Positions 44,683-52,390 of a DNA stretch of 64,000 bases are shown one piece after another (positions within the stretch are counted from its first letter, which is position 1; every line of letters starts with the position of its first letter). A program made the position numbers and the translations under genes. The notes under the pieces are model-generated. The model ran no database searches. It was given only the letters and a program-made list of their open reading frames with translations, and had not been told where the DNA came from. Where the stretch lies: positions 35,604 through 99,603 of the forward strand of contig DASUYB010000104.1 in the NCBI GenBank assembly GCA_036377595.1, read 5' to 3'. The stretch comes from Longimicrobium sp. (GTDB taxonomy: Bacteria; Gemmatimonadota; Gemmatimonadetes; Longimicrobiales; Longimicrobiaceae).

Positions 44683-44831
44683 ATTCGCGGGCGTGTCCCC
44701 CGCTGCGCGGGGGCCGGGCTTCGCGCGCAGTAGGGCGGCAAACAACGCCGCCCAACTGCGCCGAGCCAGCACCGCCACAAACAGCCGTGGCGGCACTGTC
44801 TCGGCCCTGCCGGGCGCGAATCCCTCACGCG
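44683..44831 (+). repeat. Interspersed repeat, family C, inside the mobile element
   Basis: Ends match the copies at 8722 and 48821: GCGTGTCCCCCGCTGCGCGGG at the left, GGGCGCGAATCCCTCACGCG at the right. The core has its own hairpins, GGGCGGC-AAACAAC-GCCGCCC and GCACCGCCAC/GTGGCGGCAC. The gap 44547-45203 also has a GTGGGGGGC/GCGCCCCCCAC hairpin (44891-44911) and the integrase control region. Confidence 0.75.
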
Positions 44832-45018
44832 GTCGATCACCGCCCTCATGCCTTCGGGTCGGCGGGGCGGTCGCCTGCGGCGCCATTTTTGTGGGGGGCA
44901 GCGCCCCCCACACCCCCACGTTTCGTCATCGGGGGGTGCGGTGGCGGGGCGGCTTTCGGCTCGCGGCGGCGGCCCCGGTGCGAGGGGCGGCAAGCCCGAC
45001 CGCTGGGCGGCGCGACAC

Positions 45019-45144
45019 ATTGCACGCCATTGCACAAGCGTGCCCTTTTATTGCAACCCATACCATCCAATGCTGATAAACGCTAGGCTTTGCCTACAAT
45101 CAACTCGCGTTCAGTGCAAAGAAAATCCTTGCGCATGTTGCAAT
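45019..45144. repeat. TTGCA-containing repeats upstream of the integrase
   Basis: ATTGCAC at 45019 and 45029, ATTGCAA at 45050, GTGCAAA at 45114 and TTGCAAT at 45138: five near-copies in 125 bp of A/T-richer DNA ending on the integrase promoter. They could be arm-type or operator sites. Confidence 0.45.
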
Positions 45145-45157
45145 AACGTGCTATATT
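45129..45157 (+). promoter_or_regulatory. Integrase promoter
   Basis: -35 TTGCGC (45129-45134), 17-bp spacer, -10 TATATT (45152-45157), in the most A/T-rich stretch of the element. It predicts a transcript start near 45164, about 40 nt before the integrase ATG. Confidence 0.6.
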
Positions 45158-45203
45158 ATAGATGCGGGTTGCGCGCGCCATCGCTCACGACGGAGCGAGG
45201 ACG

Positions 45204-46499
45204 ATGGCGCAGAAAAAGACTCAGGCGTGGAGCTACATCGCGGGCAAGAAGGGCATCAACCGCGTCCGCGCCTACGAGGACGGCAAGGGTGGTCCGCTCC
45301 TGCTGGAATGGCTGGAGCCCGTGTTTGACAACAAGGGTATTGCGGTCGTTGATCCCCGCACCAACCTGCCGAAGAAGAAGCGCCAGCGTCTTTCGCTCAC
45401 GGCGGCGGGGATTACAAGTTACGCCGCCGCGATTGCGAAGACGGAGGAGATGGCCGAGCGGGGGACTGCTCCCACGGTCGCGGCGCCCAAGGTGGAGGGC
45501 CCGCTAACCCTGTCGCGGCTCCTGTCGCTGTACCTGGACGAGGTTGTCCCGAACAAGCGGCCGGGCACGCAGCGCCATAACCGCATCATGGCTCGCATGG
45601 TGCTCGCGTTCTTCGGTCCGGACGCGGTTGTGGAGCGGATCGGACCCAACGGGCGGCCACAGACGGAAATCGGCCGGGTGCGCTACAACGCGTTTCTAAA
45701 GGCCAGAGCCGAGGGGACCATACCCGGATTCCCCCACCCGGCCCGGCGGCAGACAGCGCGGCTCGCAGTGACGTTCATGCGGGCCGTGTTCAACTGGGCG
45801 AAGGTGGAGAGGGACGACGGGAACGCGCTGCTGGTGCGCAACCCGTGGGAGGGATTCCCGATCCCCACCGAGGATGTTCCCACCCGCCCGGAGATGACCC
45901 ACGACCTGCACGCGCAGCTCGTGGAGAAGGCGCCGAACTGGCGCATGGGTGTTGTGCTCGATCTTTGCCGGGAGACGCGGCGGCGCATGAACAGCGTGCG
46001 TCAGCTCGCGCTTGCGGACATTGACCTTGCCGCCGGGACCGTGCGGTGGCAGGGCGAGCACGACAAGGTAGGCAAGACGCGCGTAACGCCGCTGTCCACG
46101 CGGGCACGGAGCGCGATCCTGCGGGCGCTGGAGCTGCGGCGGGCCGAAGGGTTGGCGGACTCGCCTTGGCTCCTTCCGGCGCAGAGCAACGCGGCGGAGC
46201 CGGTCGGCAAGAACACGCTGCATCGGTGGATGGAGCGAGCCAAGAACCGGGCCGGGATCAAGGTTCCGAGGCTTGGGTATCACGCGGAGAAGCGCGCTGG
46301 GATTCGTGATCCCCGGTTCCGGGCGCTCCCGCCGAAGGTGCAGGAGGAGCTTGCAGGCACCACGTGGGAGACGATGCGGAAGGTGTACGACTACGTTGAC
46401 CTTCCCACGTTGAAGGACGCTGTAGCGGCCTTGGAGGCCGATCCGGCGCCCCTGCCGGAGCCCAGCCAGCCCGCCGGAAGCCTGCGGTTGGCGGCCTGA
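45204..46499 (+). CDS. Tyrosine recombinase/integrase
   Basis: 431 residues from ATG 45204, preceded by GAGCGAGG; the upstream in-frame ATG 45162 sits at the predicted transcript start. An N-terminal arm domain (QKKTQAWSYIAGKKGINRVR) and a core-binding domain (LSRLLSLYLDEVVPNKRPGT) precede the catalytic domain: first Arg in DLCRETRRRMNSVRQLALAD, Lys in HDKVGKTRVTPLS, the H-x-x-R box as YHAEKRAG, and nucleophile Tyr in TMRKVYDYVDL. The second His/Trp position reads GTTWETM. It drives insertion and excision of the element; its stop is 6 nt from the right att candidate. Confidence 0.92.
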   Translation: MAQKKTQAWSYIAGKKGINRVRAYEDGKGGPLLLEWLEPVFDNKGIAVVDPRTNLPKKKRQRLSLTAAGITSYAAAIAKTEEMAERGTAPTVAAPKVEGPLTLSRLLSLYLDEVVPNKRPGTQRHNRIMARMVLAFFGPDAVVERIGPNGRPQTEIGRVRYNAFLKARAEGTIPGFPHPARRQTARLAVTFMRAVFNWAKVERDDGNALLVRNPWEGFPIPTEDVPTRPEMTHDLHAQLVEKAPNWRMGVVLDLCRETRRRMNSVRQLALADIDLAAGTVRWQGEHDKVGKTRVTPLSTRARSAILRALELRRAEGLADSPWLLPAQSNAAEPVGKNTLHRWMERAKNRAGIKVPRLGYHAEKRAGIRDPRFRALPPKVQEELAGTTWETMRKVYDYVDLPTLKDAVAALEADPAPLPEPSQPAGSLRLAA

Positions 46500-46504
46500 T
46501 TGAC

Positions 46505-46527
46505 GAACTGACAGTAGCAACTGCCAG
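46505..46527. repeat. Candidate right attachment site
   Basis: AACTGACAGTAGCAACTGCCAG directly follows the integrase gene and matches the 33667 site over a 12-bp core and most of the rest. Placement beside the integrase is the classical att layout. Confidence 0.5.
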
Positions 46528-46592
46528 TTGACCGCCGAACGAAAGGCTAAGTTGTTGCAGGACGCACGGTTAGAATCTGTTGTGCAGAATAC

Positions 46593-46814
46593 GCGGCAAC
46601 AACGGCCCAAAGTCCGCCTTCGCGGACTGAACTCCGGCATCTACGCCGACAGCAGACATCCAGCCAACCCTCTCCCGTTATCGGGAGAGGGCGAGCGCTC
46701 CAAGGCGCGGGGTGAGGGCAGCCGCGGCCGCGCCTATGTTCGCCAATCGCGAAAATGTCGCGTCTGCAGTCCCGGAGGGACTTTGTGCCCTTGTTGCCGC
46801 GAATTCATTCGCCC
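46593..46814. repeat. Composite nested inverted repeat, family B (divergent copy)
   Basis: Left arm GCGGCAACAACGGCCC plus AGTCCGCCTTCGCGGACT. The right arm is the degenerate AGTCCCGGAGGGACT plus CTTGTTGCCGCGAATTCATT. An inner CCCTCTCCCG-TTAT-CGGGAGAGGG hairpin of family F is nested within. It lies just outside the element, in the gap 46528-46884, which has no gene. Confidence 0.7.
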
Positions 46815-46884
46815 GGGCCAAGCCGGCCAACCCGGCAAGACTCACCCAATCCGGCAAGGCCCGGGTACCCCAGCGCGAGCGCCC

Positions 46885-48270
46885 TCACTTCGCCAGGTTG
46901 ATGTTCGCGTACTCGTCCTCGCCGGTCACGTCGCGGACGAGCTCGCGGCGGAGCCACCTCGGCAGCGGCGCCTCCACGTCCTCGCCGGGGAGCTCGACCT
47001 CGCACAGCACCAGCCGACGGTCGCGGAAGCGGTCGACCTCCCAGGTGAAGCCGCCCTCCTTCACCTTGTACCGCCGCTTGCGCACGCGCTTTCCCCTGGT
47101 CAGCGGCCACATCTTCCGGAAGACGCGCTCGGTCGTCTCCTCCTCGACCTCGGTGCGGCTCAGCCCCTTTCCCAGCTTCACCGTGCGGTAGAAGCGCACC
47201 TCGCCGTCCTGCCGCACGCGGCGCAGGCGCTCGGCCAGCCGGTCGCCGGGGAGATAGCCCTGCTCGATGTCCTGCACCGCGGGATCTAGACGCCGGATCG
47301 CGGGCATGCGTTTGAGCAGGAACTTGCGCTCGATCTCGCGGTCCGGCTCGCCGCGCATCATCGCCCCGTGTGCCGTCTCCCTCACCGCGGCGAAGAAACC
47401 TGCCGCGCGGCCCATCAGCCACTCCTCCTCCACCGCCGCGAAGCGCTCGCCCCGCTCGCGCAGCAGCAGCTCGCGCAGCGCGGCCATGCCGGGCGCCGCA
47501 TCTCCATCCCCATCCCTCTGATCGGCGACGCGGGCGAGGAGGACGTCGGCATCGTGCATCTCGCCGAGCGCGTCCTGCAGGCGCTTGAGCCGCTTCACCA
47601 GCTCCGGCGCGCCCTCCAGCTCGTCCGCGAAGGGCTCCACCAGGTAGCGCAGGCGCTTGGCGGCGATGCGCGCGCGGTGCGCCTCGTCCTGGTCGTCGAT
47701 CGCGCGCACCGCGGCCAGCCGCCGCTCCAGGTCCGCCGCCAGCTCCAGCGCCTTGCGCCCGAACGCGGAGGCCAGCCGCGCGCCGCCCGGCGGCGCGTCG
47801 ACGTCCACCTCCACGCGATAGAAGCGGAGGCGCCGCGCCAGCCGCCAGCGCTCGCGCGGAAAGTCCTTCACCACCTCGCGCCGCACCGCGTCGCGCGCCT
47901 TCTCCAGCTCGCGGCGCAGGTCGTCGAGCAGCGGCTCGATCTCCTTCCGCTCGTCGTCGGAGAAGCGGTCGAGGCGCGCGTCCAGCCAGGCGGCGTGCAC
48001 CTCCAGGTCGCGCGCCTCGCCCGTCGCGTCGGCCAGCTCGGAGAGGCGGCGCCGGTCCTTGCCGCCGATGCTGCCGCGCAGGTGGTCGCCGTACGCGCGC
48101 ACGGCGCTGCGCAGGCGGCGGATGGCCACGCGGAAGTCGTGCAGCGCCTCGTCGTCGCCGCCCTGCTCCATGCGCGCGTGCGCGGCCTCGGCGTCGGCCA
48201 GGTACGCCAGCGCCAGCCGCCGCGTGCCGCGCTCGGCGGAGAGGTCCAGCAGCCCGGCGGGCGCGCTCAC
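46885..48270 (-). CDS. CHAD-CYTH fusion protein
   Basis: 461 residues from GTG 48270, overlapping the sixA stop by 4 nt. The N-terminal about 285 residues are a CHAD domain, a His-rich helical polyphosphate-binding bundle (EALHDFRVAIRRLRSAVRAY, RARIAAKRLRYLVEPFADEL with KRLQDALGEMHDADVL). The C-terminal domain is CYTH: EIERKFLLKRMP, YRTVKLGKGLSRTEVEEETT, KRRYKVKEGGFTWEVDRFRD, a triphosphate tunnel metalloenzyme. It likely hydrolyses or binds inorganic triphosphate/polyphosphate in the cytoplasm. The domain order is the reverse of the common CYTH-CHAD proteins. Confidence 0.9.
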   Translation of the reverse strand: MSAPAGLLDLSAERGTRRLALAYLADAEAAHARMEQGGDDEALHDFRVAIRRLRSAVRAYGDHLRGSIGGKDRRRLSELADATGEARDLEVHAAWLDARLDRFSDDERKEIEPLLDDLRRELEKARDAVRREVVKDFPRERWRLARRLRFYRVEVDVDAPPGGARLASAFGRKALELAADLERRLAAVRAIDDQDEAHRARIAAKRLRYLVEPFADELEGAPELVKRLKRLQDALGEMHDADVLLARVADQRDGDGDAAPGMAALRELLLRERGERFAAVEEEWLMGRAAGFFAAVRETAHGAMMRGEPDREIERKFLLKRMPAIRRLDPAVQDIEQGYLPGDRLAERLRRVRQDGEVRFYRTVKLGKGLSRTEVEEETTERVFRKMWPLTRGKRVRKRRYKVKEGGFTWEVDRFRDRRLVLCEVELPGEDVEAPLPRWLRRELVRDVTGEDEYANINLAK

Positions 48271-48779
48271 CGCCCCTTGCGCAACTGGCGCAGGTGCTTG
48301 GGCTGCAGCGACCAGCGCAGCGTGGCGCCGCCGGCCGCGGGCGGGTCGTCGAACTCCAGCATGCACGCGGCGCCCTTCTTCAGCTCCACGAAGCTCTCGT
48401 GGCGCCCGGTCAGCAGCCAGCCCACCAGGAAGCCCAGGTGCGGGTCGTGGCCCACCACGGCGATCACCGTCCCCGGGTCGTGCGAGCGCAGCCAGGGAAG
48501 GAGGTCGTCGGGCGCGTGCTCGGGCGACAGCTCGTCGACGATGGTCAGGTCCATCCCCCCGAACGCGTCGGCCACGATCTCGGCGCTCTGCACCGCGCGC
48601 GCGAGCGGGCTGGTGGCGACGAGATCGAGGTCGGGGACGATCTTGGCCAGCCCGGCGGCGCCTCGCCGCATCTTGACGCGCCCCTCCTTGGTCAGCGGGC
48701 GCTCCGAGTCGGGCCGGCCGGTGAACGCGAACTCCTCGCGGTCGCCCGCGAGGCCGTGGCGGATGACGAGCAGACGCAT
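48267..48779 (-). CDS. sixA: SixA-type phosphohistidine phosphatase
   Basis: 170 residues. Histidine-phosphatase fold: catalytic RHG in MRLLVIRHGLAGDREEFAF, RPLTKEG, TSPLARAVQSAEIVAD and second His in VVGHDPHLGFLVGWLL. SixA removes phosphate from phosphohistidine proteins. It is coupled by GTGA overlap to the CHAD-CYTH gene, a pairing that links it to polyphosphate or phosphohistidine metabolism. Confidence 0.9.
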   Translation of the reverse strand: MRLLVIRHGLAGDREEFAFTGRPDSERPLTKEGRVKMRRGAAGLAKIVPDLDLVATSPLARAVQSAEIVADAFGGMDLTIVDELSPEHAPDDLLPWLRSHDPGTVIAVVGHDPHLGFLVGWLLTGRHESFVELKKGAACMLEFDDPPAAGGATLRWSLQPKHLRQLRKGR

Positions 48780-48820
48780 GCTTCCCCCCCTCCCTCCGAC
48801 GGACTGAGACGGAACTGCGT

Positions 48821-48991
48821 GATTCGGGCGTGTCCCCCGCTGCGCGGGGGCCGGGCTGCGCGCGCGGTAGGCAACGATACCGCTGTTGCCAACCGCGCCG
48901 GGCCCCCGCCGCGCCCCGCATCCCCGCCGATCGTCGGCGACGGTGCACGCGCGGCGGCGTCCCGGCCCTCCGGGCGCGCATCCCTCACGCG
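48821..48991 (+). repeat. Interspersed repeat, family C
   Basis: Starts GATTCGGGCGTGTCCCCCGC and ends GGGCGCGCATCCCTCACGCG. The core hairpin is GGCAACGATACCGCTGTTGCC, different from the other copies. It lies in the 48780-49276 gap, which otherwise has only a half family B unit. Confidence 0.75.
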
Positions 48992-49138
48992 TCCGTGCAG
49001 GGCATGTATCAGCAAAACCCGTTCATCCGCAACGTGCGCCGCCGCCGGAGACGCAAATCTCCAGCGGCGGCGCACCTCGAAGAACCCCTCGCCGCCCGCG
49101 CGGGTTCCGTCCTGCGGCGACGAGTAGGTGCGGGAGAA

Positions 49139-49188
49139 TGCGAGTGAACTCGCGGCTACAACCACACGCAGTCCGCCTTCGCGGACTT
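49139..49188. repeat. Half unit of composite repeat family B
   Basis: TGCGAGTGAACTCGCGGCTA followed by AGTCCGCCTTCGCGGACTT, matching the left arms at 17336 and 30393; no inverse right arm is found nearby. Sequence from 49189 to the gene end at 49277 includes a GGGGAGC/GCTCCCC hairpin (49229-49256), a plausible terminator of the downstream minus-strand operon. Confidence 0.7.
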
Positions 49189-49276
49189 CATCGGCGCAGC
49201 CCGATCTCCGTGCATCGACGAGAACGGGGAGCAAGCCAGCCGGCCGCTCCCCGCGGAGATTCTCGAATCTCCACCC

Positions 49277-49549
49277 TCAGTCCGAGTCGTCGGCGGGCTC
49301 GACCTCGACGGTGGCGGCGCCGTCGCTGCCGTAGGCCACGGAGACGTTCCAGGGGCGGCAGCAGACCTCGCAATCCTCGACGTATTCCTGGTGCGGGCCG
49401 CTGCCGGGGTCCAGCGCGATCTCCACCTCCTGGCCGCAGTACGGGCAGGCCACGGTGGCGGAGGTGTCGGCGGTGCCGTCGCCCAGCGGGAAGGCGTGCT
49501 CGAGCGAGCCGTCGTCCATGAACGCGTCGGGGTGCAGGCCGTACGGCAT
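49277..49549 (-). CDS. CPXCG-motif zinc-ribbon protein
   Basis: 90 residues with two Cys pairs: CPYCGQE and CEVCCRPW, spaced as in the small CPXCG family, which probably bind zinc or iron. N-terminal MPYGLHPDAFMDDGSLEHAF. ATG 49549 overlaps the MarR stop by one base (TGATG), so both are co-translated. Function unknown; it might accompany the MarR regulator in redox sensing. Confidence 0.85.
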   Translation of the reverse strand: MPYGLHPDAFMDDGSLEHAFPLGDGTADTSATVACPYCGQEVEIALDPGSGPHQEYVEDCEVCCRPWNVSVAYGSDGAATVEVEPADDSD

Positions 49550-49986
49550 CAGGCCTCCTCCCCCGTCAACCGTTCCAGGAGGTTCACCAGCCGCTGCCGG
49601 TCGCCCTCGTCCAGGCGGCCCAGCACCTCGCGCTCGGCCTGCTCGCGCGCGGTGGAAGCGCACAGGAAGCGCTCGCGGCCGCGCTCGGTGATGCGCGCCA
49701 CCACGCAGCGCCGGTCGGACTGGCGGGGCATGCGCCGCACGAAGCCGTCGGCCTCCAGCCGGTCCACCAGCTGGGTGACGTTGCTCTTGACGCAGCACAG
49801 CCGCTCGGCCAGCTGGCCCAGCGGCAGCCCCTCGGGTGCGGCGGCCAGCTGCTCGAGCGCGCGCAGCTTGGCCAGCGACAGGCTCCACGGCTCCAGCCGC
49901 TGCTCCAACTCGTCGGCCACGGCCGTTCCCGCGCGCAGCAGGAGCGGGAGCAGCCCGGACGACGTCGTATCCCTGCAATCGTTCAT
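49549..49986 (-). CDS. MarR-family transcriptional regulator
   Basis: 145 residues. Winged helix with LPLGQLAERLCCVKSNVTQL as the recognition helix region and the wing VRRMPRQSDRRCVVARITER. Two adjacent Cys (LCCVKS) lie in the DNA-binding domain, which could sense oxidants. It is the first gene of a two-gene operon with the CPXCG protein. ATG 49986 has no strong ribosome site. Confidence 0.9.
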   Translation of the reverse strand: MNDCRDTTSSGLLPLLLRAGTAVADELEQRLEPWSLSLAKLRALEQLAAAPEGLPLGQLAERLCCVKSNVTQLVDRLEADGFVRRMPRQSDRRCVVARITERGRERFLCASTAREQAEREVLGRLDEGDRQRLVNLLERLTGEEA

Positions 49987-50035
49987 GCCAGAACGATGTT
50001 GCGAAGGCGGCGCCGGGGCAACCCCGGGGGGACGG

Positions 50036-50276
50036 AAAGTCCTAAGTCCTGGGTCCTAAGTCCTAAGTGCTGAGTGCTGGTGACCGCGCGGGCTTCAACC
50101 GCGCCGCGAACGCACCATGGGTCGTCATCCACGCCGATGGCGGCCGTGCTACCTCTCCCGGTACGGGAGAGGTGGCGAGCCCAGGCGAGCCGGAGAGGGC
50201 GCGATGCCGCGGCGCGCACCCACTCAGCACTCAGCACTTGGACTCAGCACTTAGGACTCAGGACTTAGGACTCAAG
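50036..50276. repeat. Inverted pair of short tandem repeats, family D (AAGTCCTAAGTCC / GGACTTAGGACTT)
   Basis: Left tract AAGTCCTAAGTCCTGGGTCC ... AAGTGCTGAGTGCTGG (50036-50080) and right tract CACTCAGCACTCAGCACTTGG ... AGGACTTAGGACTC (50220-50276) are reverse complements flanking about 140 bp. Inside lies a family F hairpin plus GGCGAGCC (50149-50198). No gene in the 49987-50344 gap. Relatives: 23761-23794, 52329-52390, 63116-63178. Confidence 0.8.
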
Positions 50277-50282
50277 AAAATC

Positions 50283-50313
50283 AGCGGCCGGGAGAACCAG
50301 TCCCCCGGCCGCC
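50283..50313 (-). terminator. Terminator hairpin of the DUF4382-type gene
   Basis: GCGGCCGGG pairs with CCCGGCCGC around a short loop 30 bp after the stop codon; no long U-run. Confidence 0.55.
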
Positions 50314-50344
50314 GAGTCCGCGTCCAGCGAGCGTCAGGCCGCGA

Positions 50345-51277
50345 TCACGCCTTCAGCTTGCAGGTGGCGGAGGTGATGGTGTAGTTCACCGTGGTGTTGC
50401 CGCCCGCCGTCACCGCGGCCGTGGTGGGCGCGGGGGTGGCCGCCACCGTCAGCGAGTCGCCGTTGGTGAAGCTGTAGGCCGGCACCGAGCCCATCGTGTA
50501 CGTGGCCGGCGCCGCCACGATCGAGTACGTCCCGCCCGTCGACACCGTGCCCGACAGCACCGTGGTGCCGTTGGTGGCCGTCGGCGTGAAGGTGGCCAGC
50601 GTCACCGCCCCGCCGCCGCAGGTGGGCAGCGTCACGCCCGTGCCCAGCGACACGGTGCCGCTGATGGTGCCGCTGAAGCCCACCGCCGTGGCGGTCATCA
50701 CCGGGTGCATCACCCACTTGCCGCTGTTCCCCGCCTGGTGCCCGAAGCTCTGGCTCACGTCGAAGTCCACCGACAGGATGGTCGACGCGTTCTCCAGCGT
50801 CACCGCGTCGTTCGGCAGCTTCACCTTGAAGCCGCTCGAGCACCCGCTGGGCACCTGCAGCGACCCCGTGGCCGTGACGCCCGCCGGGAGCGCGGCGCCC
50901 GAGGTGGCGAACACCTGGTTGTCCTTCGTCACCACGTAGGCCTCGCACACCACGAAGCGCAGCTGCGAGTACGTGCCCGGCGGCACCGTGGCGTTGTTCA
51001 CCAGCGTGGCGATGTTGGTGCCGGTCAGCTGCGTCAGGTTGATCCAGCCGGTCTGCGTGGTCAGCAGGTCCACCCGCCCCGACGTGCTGTCGGCCGGGGT
51101 CGTGCCCTGCAGGGAGATCCGGTCGACCTTCACCCACGCCTCCTTCAGGTCGCCCGCCGCGTCGTGCAGCTGGATGGTGACCCGCGGCGCGCCGCTGCCC
51201 CCGGTAGAGTCGCCGCTGCAGGCGCCCATGAAGAGCGCCGCGGCCAGCGGAAGAAGGACGGTGCTGCGCTTGAACAT
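50345..51277 (-). CDS. DUF4382-type lipoprotein
   Basis: 310 residues. ATG 51277 has GGAGG 7 nt upstream and opens a lipoprotein signal with LFMGAC lipobox. The body starts VTIQLHDAAGDLKEAWVKVD with RISLQG ... LLTTQTGWINLTQLTG, the beginning of DUF4382. A carbohydrate-binding-like beta-sandwich follows (SGTISGTVSLGTGVTLPTCG, AYSFTNGDSLTVAATPA), and the end is Thr/Ala-rich. It is probably surface-attached. Function unknown. Confidence 0.82.
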   Translation of the reverse strand: MFKRSTVLLPLAAALFMGACSGDSTGGSGAPRVTIQLHDAAGDLKEAWVKVDRISLQGTTPADSTSGRVDLLTTQTGWINLTQLTGTNIATLVNNATVPPGTYSQLRFVVCEAYVVTKDNQVFATSGAALPAGVTATGSLQVPSGCSSGFKVKLPNDAVTLENASTILSVDFDVSQSFGHQAGNSGKWVMHPVMTATAVGFSGTISGTVSLGTGVTLPTCGGGAVTLATFTPTATNGTTVLSGTVSTGGTYSIVAAPATYTMGSVPAYSFTNGDSLTVAATPAPTTAAVTAGGNTTVNYTITSATCKLKA

Positions 51278-51481
51278 CTCGAATCCTCCGTACAGGGTGT
51301 CTCGCCGGAAGCCCGCGCCGGCGCTGGCTCGCGTCGGGTGCCCGCATCGGCCCGGCGGACGCGCCTGCGTCCGCCCGCCCCGCTGCGGCGCATCCGCGCC
51401 GCAGCCCGCCCCCGTTGTCGCGTTGGTAAACCCCTGACGCACGAGGCCCCGCCCGCGTCACATCCGGCGGCGGGCGGGGAT

Positions 51482-51526
51482 CTGATACAGGTTCCGGGCC
51501 AGCAAGTGCAACGCAGCGTTACACTT
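51482..51526 (-). promoter_or_regulatory. Candidate promoter and palindromic operator for the DUF4382-type gene
   Basis: On the minus strand: -35 TTGCAC (51511-51506), 18-bp spacer, -10 TATCAG (51487-51482). The -35 box lies within an 11-1-11 near-palindrome AAGTGCAACGC-A-GCGTTACACTT (51504-51526, one mismatch). It implies a leader of about 200 nt. Confidence 0.4.
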
Positions 51527-51659
51527 ACGGGCGCCTCGCAGGACCCGGCAAACTTGCGCCGGGCCGTTCGGTCTCAGAAGGAGCGTGGCGGCGGCGCAAC
51601 GCCGCGCGGCAGGATGCGGCGGAGAGAGGCATTTTTCCCGCTCTGCCGCGACAAAACGC

Positions 51660-52047
51660 TTGACAGGGTCTTGCACGCGGGTTATTAAGGTGTCCATTCC
51701 AGACGGCATCTCCCCGTCGGTGCGACCGGAGCCCGCGCGGCTCCTCCTCTCAGGATCCTCCGCAAGCCCGCACGTTCCGCTTCGCAGAAGATCGGCTCTA
51801 CCCGCTCCATACCGTGTTTCCCGCACACATCGCAGCCGTCCGTCCCGCGTTCCGTGCCTTCGTGGCCCGGGCGTCCGTGCTGCCGTGCGCCGGGGCCGCG
51901 CGCGAGCGCTAACGCACCGCAGGAGATCACCGTTGTGCGCCCGCGGGGGCGCCCGAACGCGCCGCCCGGCGCGGCCCCGCGAAACGTCGCACGTGCGGAA
52001 GGTGCCGCACCGACGCTCCATCCAAAACGCAGCAGCAGGAGTAGGAG
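51660..52047 (+). promoter_or_regulatory. Consensus sigma-70 promoter and long 5' leader of the cold-shock gene
   Basis: -35 TTGACA (51660-51665), 17-bp spacer, -10 TATTAA (51683-51688), then about 350 nt without a supported ORF before the cold-shock start. Known cspA mRNAs have 100-250-nt leaders that refold with temperature, so this leader may be a thermosensor. Confidence 0.65.
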
Positions 52048-52269
52048 ATGGCCCGCTCGACCGGAAAGGTGAAGTGGTTCAACGACGCCAAGGGCTTCGG
52101 CTTCATTGAACACGAGGGTGGCAGGGATCTGTTCGTCCACTTCTCCGCCATCAAGCAGGAAGGCTTCAAGACCCTCACCGAGGGCGAGGCCGTCGAGTTC
52201 GACATCGTGGAGGGCCCCAAGGGTCCCGCCGCGGAGAACGTCGTCCGCCTGGGCACGGCAACCTCCTGA
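52048..52269 (+). CDS. cspA: Cold-shock protein (CspA family)
   Basis: 73-residue single cold-shock domain. RNP1 KGFGFIEHE and RNP2 DLFVHFSAI are intact, so it binds single-stranded RNA/DNA and acts as an RNA chaperone. ATG 52048 has AGGAG 6 nt upstream. Monocistronic, between a consensus promoter with a long leader and a strong terminator. Confidence 0.96.
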   Translation: MARSTGKVKWFNDAKGFGFIEHEGGRDLFVHFSAIKQEGFKTLTEGEAVEFDIVEGPKGPAAENVVRLGTATS

Positions 52270-52291
52270 GCGAAGCCGTCTCCTGACCCAA

Positions 52292-52325
52292 ACGAAAGGC
52301 CGCCCGGCAACGGGCGGCCTTTCGT
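52292..52325 (+). terminator. Terminator of the cold-shock gene
   Basis: Perfect 15-bp stem ACGAAAGGCCGCCCG / CGGGCGGCCTTTCGT with a GCAA tetraloop, followed by TG. The hairpin is exceptionally stable. Confidence 0.85.
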
Positions 52326-52328
52326 TGT

Positions 52329-52390
52329 CAGTGCGTGAGTGCGTGAGTGCGCTCCAGCGGCGCGATCCCCACGCACTCACGCACTCACTG
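52329..52390. repeat. Short tandem palindromic repeat, family D type (GCGTGAGT)
   Basis: CAGTGCGTGAGTGCGTGAGT pairs with ACTCACGCACTCACTG around a short spacer. It overlaps the last codon and stop of the convergent M28 aminopeptidase gene. Confidence 0.7.

Larger units (their letters stand above)
33666..46527. mobile_element. Putative integrative mobilizable element
   Basis: Bounded by the imperfect repeat AACTGACAGTAG(C)AACTGxCAG at 33667 and 46506, the right copy lying 6 nt after the integrase stop codon. It contains a tyrosine integrase, MobC-like protein, relaxase, candidate oriT, HNH nuclease cargo and many small ORFs lacking housekeeping functions. No type IV secretion genes, replication protein or tRNA target were found, so transfer would need a helper. 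Several cargo genes (42367-44546) look less GC-rich than the flanks. Confidence 0.7.

Noticed and set aside
44891..44911. GTGGGGGGC hairpin as a terminator
   Set aside because: The T-run lies on the 5' side on the plus strand and becomes an A-run on the minus strand, so neither direction has a 3' U-tract.
51585..52109. 174-codon plus-strand frame across the cold-shock leader
   Set aside because: It begins upstream of the promoter, runs into the cold-shock gene in another frame, and has an Arg/Pro/Ser-rich composition without a ribosome site.
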